From: Microcoleus asticus IPMA8
GTDB lineage: Bacteria; Cyanobacteriota; Cyanobacteriia; Cyanobacteriales; Microcoleaceae
DNA: 64,000 nucleotides
Direction of reading: 5' to 3'
Assembly (NCBI RefSeq): GCF_013179805.1
Contig: NZ_SRRZ01000018.1
Location: 16,801-80,800, forward strand
The position numbers and the translations under genes were made by a program. The notes below the pieces were generated by a model. That model searched no databases, was not told the DNA's origin, and was given only the letters and a program-made list of their open reading frames with translations. This document shows, piece after piece, positions 53,168 to 60,505 of this stretch (positions within the stretch are counted from its first letter, which is position 1; each line of letters begins with the position of its first letter).

Positions 53168-53737
53168 ATGTCTATCAATTTGGAAAAAGGCGGGAGAATT
53201 AATCTATCTAAAGAAGCACCAGGGTTGAAAAATGCCGGGATTGGTTTGGGCTGGGATATCAACGCTACAGACACGGGCGCAGCGTTTGACTTAGATGCTT
53301 CCGTGTTTATGTTGGGGGCTACTGGCAAAATTCCCGGCGAAAAATACTTTGTTTTCTACAACAACAAGGAGTCGCCGGACACTGCTGTAATACATCTGGG
53401 AGATAGCAGAACCGGAGAAGGATTTGGCGATGATGAAACCGTTACAGTCGATTTAGCAAAAGTCGATCCGGGGGTGCAAGAAATTGTGTTTGTGGTAACT
53501 ATCCACGAAGCAGAATCGAGAAGGCAAAACTTCGGTCAAGTGCGGAATGCTTTTATCAGGATTTACGACACTACTACTAACACAGAGGTAACGAAGTACG
53601 ATTTGGACGAGGATTTTTCTAGGGAGACAGCGGTAGAGTTTGGCAGACTTTACAAGAAAGACGGCGAGTGGAGGTTCCAAGCTGTAGGACAAGGCTACAA
53701 TTCCGGCTTGCAAAGCTTTGTAGATAAGTATGCTTGA
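53168..53737 (+). CDS. terD: TerD family stress protein
   Basis: 189 residues from ATG 53168 with an ideal AGGAGGGCGA ribosome binding site. Single TerD domain: MSINLEKGGRINLSKEAPGL, FDLDASVFMLGATGKIPGEK (calcium site), FYNNKESPDTAVIHLGDSR, GFGDDETVTVDLAKVDPGVQ, AFIRIYDTTTNTEVTKYDLD, FGRLYKKDGEWRFQAVGQGY. TerD proteins bind calcium and take part in tellurite, phage and oxidative stress responses in other bacteria. First gene of a three-gene cluster with 100- and 80-base gaps. Confidence 0.95.
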   Translation: MSINLEKGGRINLSKEAPGLKNAGIGLGWDINATDTGAAFDLDASVFMLGATGKIPGEKYFVFYNNKESPDTAVIHLGDSRTGEGFGDDETVTVDLAKVDPGVQEIVFVVTIHEAESRRQNFGQVRNAFIRIYDTTTNTEVTKYDLDEDFSRETAVEFGRLYKKDGEWRFQAVGQGYNSGLQSFVDKYA

Positions 53738-53839
53738 TAAAAGGTCGATCGCTCGCAGCTAATTAAATCGAGGGGAAATTCGGAAGCAGGAATGTTTCCC
53801 TCGATTTTAAGCAATCAGACTCATGAGGTGATAAACCAG

Positions 53840-55294
53840 ATGGGAATTCAATTAAAGAAGGGCGAAAGATTTAATCTTTCTAAAACATCTCCAACTTTAA
53901 CAAAAGTTGCGATCGCCCTGGGCTGGGAAATAGCAAATAAACTAAACTTATCCGACTCAAGCCCGCAAAGCTGCGATATCGATGCCTCGGTTTTTGCATT
54001 AGGTTCGGACGGAAAAATCCCCGATGAAAGATACTTTGTATTTTACAATAACTCGCAGTCGCCGGACGGAGCGATCGTCCATTCGGGAGATAATCAAACT
54101 GGTCAAACTCAAGGGGATGACGAGACAATTTATGTAGACTTAGGAAAAGTAACGGCTGCTGTTGAAGAAATGGTTTTTGTGGTCACGATTCACGACGCAC
54201 AAGCTAAACATCAAAATTTCAGCCAAATCAGAAATGCTTTTATCCGATTGTACGATCGCGAAACCGACAGCGAACTAGCGCGCTATGATTTAACAGAAGC
54301 TTTTTCTGAAGAAACAGCAGTCGAGTTTGGACGGTTGTATAAAAAAGATGCAGCTTGGAGATTTCAGGCTGTAGGACAAGGATATAAAGCAGGGTTGCAG
54401 AGTTTTGTTGACAAGTATCATTCAGAGATTAAACCGCAAGAAACGCCAGCAAAACGTACAGTAGAACTGCCTAAATTACCAGTTATTGAAGATAGCCACA
54501 AAAGTCAGAAAGCTATAGCATTAGACAAAAAGCTTGAGGAGAAAGCGCCGCACATTTTCAATCTCGCGAAGAAAGCCGATATCTCGCTCAAGAAAGCAAA
54601 TCTAACAAATCACAATGCTCAAGTAGCGCTTTGCCTCGATATTTCTGCTTCTATGTCTTCCCTATACCGTTCAGGAAAAATTCAGCGTTTGGCAGAGAAG
54701 ATTTTGGCTTTGGGATGTCGGTTTGATGACAACGGATCGATCGACATATTTCTGTTTGGAGTCAACCCCCACAATCCCGGTGAAATGTCGATCGACAATT
54801 TCTCAAACTTCATTCACCATATACTCCAACAGTATCCTTTAGAAGGAGGTACTTACTACGGTAAAGTGATGAAGGAAATTAGAAAGTTCTATTTTCCTGA
54901 TGGTCGCGGTAGCAGGCGCTACGCAGCTATTAAAGCCGATCGACCTGTCTACGTGATGTTTGTAACTGATGGAGAAACTGCGGACGAATCGGAAAGCAAG
55001 CAGCAGCTACAATGGTCGTCCCACGAGCCGATATTTTGGCAGTTTATGGCGATCGGCAAGTCGCAGAAAGATGTCAAAAGTCAGGGAGTTCGCGGGTGGT
55101 TAGCAAGATCCGTAGCGAGCGATTTTACATTTTTAGAACAGCTTGACGAAATGGGCGATCGCTACCTAGACAACGCAGATTTCTTCAGTTTAGAAGACCC
55201 GGAACATATTGCTGATGAGGAATTATACGATTTGTTGACCGCCGAATATCCGCATTGGGTAAAATCAGCACGAATCAAAAATCTCTTACCCTAG
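53840..55294 (+). CDS. TerD domain - VWA domain fusion (TerF-like)
   Basis: 484 residues from ATG 53840, with GAGGTG nine bases upstream. TerD domain (1-195: MGIQLKKGERFNLSKTSPTL, SCDIDASVFALGSDGKIPDE, QAVGQGYKAGLQSFVDKY), basic linker, then a VWA domain (about 265-470) with MIDAS motif CLDISASMSS, YPLEGGTYYGKVMKEI and FVTDGETADESES. In Ter systems such TerF-type proteins connect TerD to metal-dependent protein binding. The N-terminal half is the closest relative of the TerD-pentapeptide protein at 30661. Confidence 0.93.
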   Translation: MGIQLKKGERFNLSKTSPTLTKVAIALGWEIANKLNLSDSSPQSCDIDASVFALGSDGKIPDERYFVFYNNSQSPDGAIVHSGDNQTGQTQGDDETIYVDLGKVTAAVEEMVFVVTIHDAQAKHQNFSQIRNAFIRLYDRETDSELARYDLTEAFSEETAVEFGRLYKKDAAWRFQAVGQGYKAGLQSFVDKYHSEIKPQETPAKRTVELPKLPVIEDSHKSQKAIALDKKLEEKAPHIFNLAKKADISLKKANLTNHNAQVALCLDISASMSSLYRSGKIQRLAEKILALGCRFDDNGSIDIFLFGVNPHNPGEMSIDNFSNFIHHILQQYPLEGGTYYGKVMKEIRKFYFPDGRGSRRYAAIKADRPVYVMFVTDGETADESESKQQLQWSSHEPIFWQFMAIGKSQKDVKSQGVRGWLARSVASDFTFLEQLDEMGDRYLDNADFFSLEDPEHIADEELYDLLTAEYPHWVKSARIKNLLP

Positions 55295-55375
55295 AAACAG
55301 CTTTTCCAGGCAAACAAAATGCTAGCTTAGGGCAATCATTCAACTTCACAATAAACCTTACACAATCACAAAACT

Positions 55376-55975
55376 ATGGCGATCAACTTGACAAAAGGAC
55401 AATCGATAGTTCTCAGCAAAAGCGAATACGACTTGTCCAGACTGACAATGGCTTTGGGCTGGGATGTTGCACAAGCTAAAAAAAGTCTTTTCGGCCGCAG
55501 CAGCGCTGCCAATTTTGACTTAGATTCCTACGCTTTGCTGCTAGGAGAAAATGGAAAAATAAAGAACTACAAAGAGGATGTAATTTATTACTCTCATTTG
55601 GAGTCAAAGGACAAAACAGTTGTTCACTCAGGCGACAATCTCACCGGGGCAGGAGATGGAGATGACGAACAAATATTAGTGAAACTGAGCTCTTTGCCAG
55701 CACAATATCACAAAATAATTTTGGGAGTTAATATTTACGATGGGAAAGAGAGAAAACAGCATTTTGGCCTGGTAGAAAATGCTTTCGTGAGGGCTGTAGA
55801 TGCCGCAGGCAAAGAAATAGCTCGCTATCGCTTGTCAAATGACCCTTCTTATGAAGGAAAATTAAATATGTTGATGGGAGAAGTCTATCGAGAAGGCGGC
55901 GAGTGGAAGTTTAAGGCTTTGGGAAATCCTTTGGCTGAAGATTTGAACGGTGTTGTCGGTTCATTTATGCGGTGA
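55376..55975 (+). CDS. Divergent TerD-family protein
   Basis: 199 residues, ATG 55376: MAINLTKGQSIVLSKSEYDL, FGRSSAANFDLDSYALLLGE, YSHLESKDKTVVHSGDN, GAGDGDDEQILVKLSSLPAQ, HFGLVENAFVRAVDAAGKEI, GEVYREGGEWKFKALGNPL. It differs from the other TerDs (NFDLDSYA in place of FDLDASVF) and resembles the TerZ/TerX branch. No strong ribosome binding site is seen before the ATG, so translation may be weak. It ends the ter cluster before a long hairpin. Confidence 0.9.
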   Translation: MAINLTKGQSIVLSKSEYDLSRLTMALGWDVAQAKKSLFGRSSAANFDLDSYALLLGENGKIKNYKEDVIYYSHLESKDKTVVHSGDNLTGAGDGDDEQILVKLSSLPAQYHKIILGVNIYDGKERKQHFGLVENAFVRAVDAAGKEIARYRLSNDPSYEGKLNMLMGEVYREGGEWKFKALGNPLAEDLNGVVGSFMR

Positions 55976-55986
55976 TCTTAAAAATG

Positions 55987-56077
55987 TTTTTTTAACCGCA
56001 GATAAAGGCAGATAAACGCAGATGGAATTTCATCTGCGTTTATCTGTATTAATTCGCTGATATCTGCGGTTAAAAAA
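55987..56077. terminator. Long bidirectional hairpin between ter cluster and lysS
   Basis: TTTTTTAACCGCAGATA (55988-56004) pairs with TATCTGCGGTTAAAAAA (56061-56077). Inner arms CAGATAAACGCAGATG and CATCTGCGTTTATCTG also pair. A/T runs at both outer ends make it a two-way terminator for the convergent genes. It has the same ACCGCAGAT family sequence as 47208-47255. Confidence 0.75.
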
Positions 56078-56119
56078 TCCCCATGTACTTATTAGACATC
56101 TGCAAAAAAGCTACTCCAA

Positions 56120-57673
56120 TCAATCTTTGACCGACCGCATTGTCGGGAACATCACTGCATCGCGGATGCTTTGAGTATTAGTTAAAAGCATCACCAATCT
56201 GTCTACGCCGATACCCATTCCCGCACAATTAGGCATTCCCAAAGATAGCGCTTGAATAAAGTCTTCATCCATTGGATGCGCTTCGTCATCGCCGGCATTT
56301 TTCTGCGCCAACTGTTCCTCAAACCGCTTTCTTTGCTCTTTCGGATCGTTCAATTCTGAGAAGCCGTTCGAGTATTCTGTACCGTTGATAAAGAGCTCGA
56401 AACGTTCTACAAATCCCGGCTTGCTGCGATGTCCTTTTGCTAAAGGACTGACTTCGACGGGATAGTCGATGATGAATGTAGGTTGAATTAGTTTGGGAAC
56501 AACTAATTTGTCAAAAACCGCATACAGCACGTAGCCTAAACTCTGTTGTTCTAACTTAGACAGGTGCAATTCTAGCTTGGTTGCAGAGGCGATCGCACTT
56601 TCCAAGTCCAAACTGTCAAAATCCAGCCCAAACTCGTCTCTGACAGCTTCTACGATCGTTTTTACTTGCCAGTGTTTGCCCTTGAAACCGGGATACTTTT
56701 CGCTGTAGTCGAACTTGCGTTCTAAACTAATCGTTTCCCCCTGATTTTCAATTTCTTTGACATCCCCAAATACCGCGGCCGCTGCGAAACATATCACGTC
56801 TTCGACAACTGTTAAAATGTCGAAAACATCAGCATAAGCTTGATAAACTTCTAAAGAGGTAAATTCGGGATTGTGGGTGCTATCAATTCCCTCATTTCTA
56901 AAGGCTTTTCCTAGTTCAAACACTCGCTCGAAACCGCCGCATATTGCTCTTTTCAAGAACAGTTCTGGAGCAACTCGCAAATACAAATCCACTTCCAAAG
57001 CATTGTGGTGAGTGATGAATGGCTTAGCAGCAGCACCGCCGTAAATAGCTTGCAGTGTCGGCGTTTCTATTTCGTAAAAATCGGCTTGCCAGAGATAGGA
57101 ACGGATGCTTTGAACGATGCGGCTGCGCAGCATAAAACGGTTGAACGCATCTTGGTTGCTAGCCAAATCCATTTCGCGGTGACGGCGGCAAACTTCGGGG
57201 TCGTTAATTCCGTAATAAGAATCGGGAAATTGAATGGTAGCTTTTGATAAAAGCTTTAATTCCCTCACTAAAATAGAAAGTTCTCCCCTGGGGGTGCGGC
57301 AGCCGATACCTTCGACGCCGACAAAATCGCCGACATCGAGCAATTTTTTAATTTGTTCAAAGCTCAAACCGACTTCGCCGGTGACGATTGCTTTCTCGAT
57401 TTTGAGTTGAATTTTGTCTGTGGCGTCTTTTAAATCGATGAAACCAATTTTGCCGCTGTCTCGCTTGGAAGTGATGCGGCCGGCTAATCGCAGGGAAATT
57501 TCTTCGGGGTCAGTTTCTCCGTTTTGGAGTTCTTTTCCCGGCTGACTAAATATTTCGCGAACTTGCTTGGCTGTGTGCGATCGCGCGTAGGATTCACTGG
57601 GATACGGTTCTATGCCTTGCGATCGCAGTTCGTCTACTTTTTGACTGCGGACTTCGGCTTCACTGAGAGTCAT
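56120..57673 (-). CDS. lysS: Lysyl-tRNA synthetase, class II
   Basis: 517 residues from ATG 57673. N-terminal anticodon-binding OB domain (ISLRLAGRITSKRDSGKIGF), motif 1 region (FMLRSRIVQSIRSYL), motif 2 FRNEGIDSTHNPEFTSLEVY and motif 3 GMGIGVDRLVMLLTNTQS, plus FELFINGTEYSNGFSELNDP. It charges tRNA-Lys with lysine using ATP. Convergent with the ter cluster. Confidence 0.97.
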   Translation of the reverse strand: MTLSEAEVRSQKVDELRSQGIEPYPSESYARSHTAKQVREIFSQPGKELQNGETDPEEISLRLAGRITSKRDSGKIGFIDLKDATDKIQLKIEKAIVTGEVGLSFEQIKKLLDVGDFVGVEGIGCRTPRGELSILVRELKLLSKATIQFPDSYYGINDPEVCRRHREMDLASNQDAFNRFMLRSRIVQSIRSYLWQADFYEIETPTLQAIYGGAAAKPFITHHNALEVDLYLRVAPELFLKRAICGGFERVFELGKAFRNEGIDSTHNPEFTSLEVYQAYADVFDILTVVEDVICFAAAAVFGDVKEIENQGETISLERKFDYSEKYPGFKGKHWQVKTIVEAVRDEFGLDFDSLDLESAIASATKLELHLSKLEQQSLGYVLYAVFDKLVVPKLIQPTFIIDYPVEVSPLAKGHRSKPGFVERFELFINGTEYSNGFSELNDPKEQRKRFEEQLAQKNAGDDEAHPMDEDFIQALSLGMPNCAGMGIGVDRLVMLLTNTQSIRDAVMFPTMRSVKD

Positions 57674-58153
57674 TAGTTATTGCCTGATTAAAATTACAAA
57701 TATCTGACATCTTGCACTATTCTGGCGCTCGTGCGATCGGGCGGCGTCAAAGCAACGCCCGACAAGAAAATTCTCTCTTTGTGGAACAGGCATCTTGCCA
57801 GTTCGTGACAAAACTGCAAGATGTCAGAAACACCAAACTCTATCATAACAGGGCTGCTTTGAGAGCCAATTTGCCAAATAATAAATTACACCCTCTCGTA
57901 GCCCGATCGCACAGAGCCGCACTCGCCCCAGAAATATCTCCGATCGCAATTTACGATCGACTCCACAAAGCGACCGAAACATTAAAAAATTAAGTTGTCT
58001 GTCGATCGCAACTGGTGAGATGATATGTAGTGCAGCCTCACGGCAGTTCCACAGAAACTGAACAGCAGAAACGCGAGCGATCGAACTCGGCTGATCGCAC
58101 CTCTGTCAGAATCGACCACACACACTCTCTCTTAACATATAAAAACCAGAATT
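57674..58153. other. Spacer between lysS and tkt
   Basis: No gene. GTGGAACAGGCATCTTGCC (57781-57799) is a copy of the palindrome found inside the sulfotransferase gene. A forward frame at 57712-57993 overlaps this repeat and lacks a plausible start context. Confidence 0.5.
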
Positions 58154-60169
58154 ATGGCTGTTGCAACTCAATCACTCGAAGAACTCTGCATCAACTCTAT
58201 CCGCTTTTTGGCCATCGATGCGGTAGAAAAAGCAAAATCAGGACACCCGGGACTGCCGATGGGCGCTGCCCCTATGGCCTTCGTGCTGTGGGATCGGTTC
58301 ATGCGGTTCAACCCCAAAAACCCCAAGTGGTTTAATCGCGATCGTTTCGTCCTCTCCGCCGGCCACGGCTGTATGCTGCAGTACGCCCTCCTGTACTTGA
58401 CCGGCTACGATAGCGTCACCCTCGACGACATCAAGCAATTTCGCCAGTGGGAATCCAGGACCCCCGGACACCCCGAAAACTTCATGACCGAAGGCGTAGA
58501 AGTTACCACAGGCCCCCTGGGACAAGGAATTGCTAATGCCGTCGGTTTGGCAATGGCAGAAGCTCACCTCGCTGCTAAGTATAACAAGCCAGACCACACA
58601 ATTGTTGACCACTACACCTATGTCATCATGGGTGACGGCTGCCACATGGAAGGCGTTTCTGGCGAAGCTTGTTCTTTGGCCGGACACCTCGGACTCGGCA
58701 AATTAATTGCCTTGTACGATGACAATCACATTTCTATTGAAGGCGACACCAGCTTGGCCTTTACTGAAGATGTGGGCAAGCGTTTTGAAGCTTACAATTG
58801 GCACGTTATTACAGTAGACAATACCGCTCTAGACGAAGATACTAACCTAGAAGCAGTTCACAAAGCTATTGAAGAAGCCAAAAAAGTCACGGACAAACCG
58901 TCCATGATTAAAGTCCGCACCATCATTGGTTACGGTTCTCCCAACAAGCGCAATTCTTACAGCGCTCACGGCGCTGCTTTGGGTGGCGATGAAGTGAAAG
59001 CAACTCGCGATTTCTTGAAGTGGGAACACGCACCGTTTGAGATTCCTGATGATGCTTTGTCACACTTCCGCAAAGCAGTCGAACGTGGCGCTCAATCTGA
59101 GCAAGAATGGCAGAAAGCTTTTGATGCTTATAAAGCAGCATATCCTGCAGAAGCTGCAGAATACGAGCGCACGGTTGCTGGCAAGCTTCCCGAAGGTTGG
59201 GATCAAGTTTTGCCGACATACAAGCCGGAAGATAAGGCCGATTCGACTCGGAATCATTCTGGAAAATGTTTGAATGCTTTGGCAGGTGTCTTACCTGAAT
59301 TGATCGGCGGTTCCGCTGACTTGGCATCTTCTAACATGACTTTGCTCAAGGGTGAAAAAGACTTCCAAAAAGGTCAATACGAAGGACGTAACCTGCGCTT
59401 TGGTGTGCGGGAACACGGCATGGGTGCGATCGCCAACGGTATGGTACTGCACGGCGGTTTAATTCCTTACTGCGCAACTTTCTTGGTATTTGCTGACTAT
59501 ATGCGGGGAGCAATTCGCCTCTCTGCACTCTCGGAAGCTGGAGTTATTTATGTAATGACTCACGACTCCGTAGCCTTGGGCGAAGATGGCCCGACTCACC
59601 AACCCGTGGAAACTTTAGCTTCTCTGCGCGTAATTCCCGATTTGTTGGTAATGCGCCCTGCGGATGGTAATGAAACATCCGGCGCTTACAAAGTGGCAGT
59701 TGAAAGTCGCACCCGTCCAACTTTAATGGCTCTGTCGCGCCAAAATCTGCCCAACTTGGCTGGAAGTTCGATCGAAGGAACGGCCAAAGGCGCTTACATT
59801 TTGTCTGACGACGGCGGCACTCCCGACATCATTTTAATCGGCACCGGCGGCGAAACATACCTCTGCGTTGATGCCGCTGAAAAATTGCGCGCCGCAGGCA
59901 ATAAAGTGCGGGTAGTTTCGATGCCTTGCTGGGAATTGTTCGACTTACAAGATGCCGCTTACCGCGAATCTGTACTGCCAAAAGCTGTTACTAAACGCTT
60001 GGCAGTTGAAGCGGCTGCTAGCTTCGGCTGGGGACGTTATTTGGGCTCCGAAGGCGACAGCATCAGCATCGACCGATTCGGCGCTTCTGCACCGGGCCCC
60101 GTTGCTTTAGAAAAGTTTGGCTACACCGTTGAGAATGTGGTAGCTAAGGCTCAGGCGCTGTTGGGTTAA
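58154..60169 (+). CDS. tkt: Transketolase
   Basis: 671 residues, ATG 58154. TPP- and metal-binding GDGCHMEGVSGEACSLAGHL, AKSGHPGLPMGAAPMAFVLW, TTGPLGQGIANAVGLAMAE, HGGLIPYCATFLVFADYMRG, MTHDSVALGEDGPTHQPVET and ALSRQNLPNL are intact. It moves two-carbon units in the Calvin-Benson cycle and the pentose phosphate pathway. Single gene with its own terminator. Confidence 0.98.
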   Translation: MAVATQSLEELCINSIRFLAIDAVEKAKSGHPGLPMGAAPMAFVLWDRFMRFNPKNPKWFNRDRFVLSAGHGCMLQYALLYLTGYDSVTLDDIKQFRQWESRTPGHPENFMTEGVEVTTGPLGQGIANAVGLAMAEAHLAAKYNKPDHTIVDHYTYVIMGDGCHMEGVSGEACSLAGHLGLGKLIALYDDNHISIEGDTSLAFTEDVGKRFEAYNWHVITVDNTALDEDTNLEAVHKAIEEAKKVTDKPSMIKVRTIIGYGSPNKRNSYSAHGAALGGDEVKATRDFLKWEHAPFEIPDDALSHFRKAVERGAQSEQEWQKAFDAYKAAYPAEAAEYERTVAGKLPEGWDQVLPTYKPEDKADSTRNHSGKCLNALAGVLPELIGGSADLASSNMTLLKGEKDFQKGQYEGRNLRFGVREHGMGAIANGMVLHGGLIPYCATFLVFADYMRGAIRLSALSEAGVIYVMTHDSVALGEDGPTHQPVETLASLRVIPDLLVMRPADGNETSGAYKVAVESRTRPTLMALSRQNLPNLAGSSIEGTAKGAYILSDDGGTPDIILIGTGGETYLCVDAAEKLRAAGNKVRVVSMPCWELFDLQDAAYRESVLPKAVTKRLAVEAAASFGWGRYLGSEGDSISIDRFGASAPGPVALEKFGYTVENVVAKAQALLG

Positions 60170-60190
60170 TAGCACCAGCATAATTTTGGT

Positions 60191-60220
60191 GGGGCGGGCT
60201 TCTGGCTCGCCCCATTTTTT
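60191..60220 (+). terminator. Intrinsic terminator of tkt
   Basis: GGGGCGGGCTTCTGGCTCGC-CCC folds into a GC-rich hairpin directly followed by ATTTTTT, 22 bases after the tkt stop; a classical intrinsic terminator. Confidence 0.85.
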
Positions 60221-60505
60221 ATAAAATTAAACCTGTTTTAAAAAGAATGCAACAGTAGACAAGCTCCAAAGCCATACAAAATCAGTCATTCCCATTTATT
60301 TAATCTAAACTCTCAAATCTAAAATGGTATTAGTCCTAGACGCACGCTTTCTGAGGAAACCCGGTTTTGCCAACAAGGCATCTACGAAGAAACCTGGTTT
60401 GTAGCCCCCCGTGCGTCCAGCACTGTATATTTCAGAAATTTGAGATAAGTTATAAGTTATTGGGTTAAATTTCCCATTACCCCTTCCACATTCCCAATTC
60501 TATTT
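60221..60505. repeat. Spacer with palindromic CCGGTTT repeats
   Basis: GACGCACG (near 60338) and CGTGCGTC (near 60411) frame a region with two related copies, GAGGAAACCCGGTTTTGCC and GAAGAAACCTGGTTTG. No gene. AT-rich 60430-60500 probably holds the promoter of the sensor gene. Confidence 0.5.

Noticed and set aside
57712..57993. Forward frame of 93 codons between lysS and tkt
   Set aside because: Overlaps a dispersed palindrome, has no recognisable motif and no start context.
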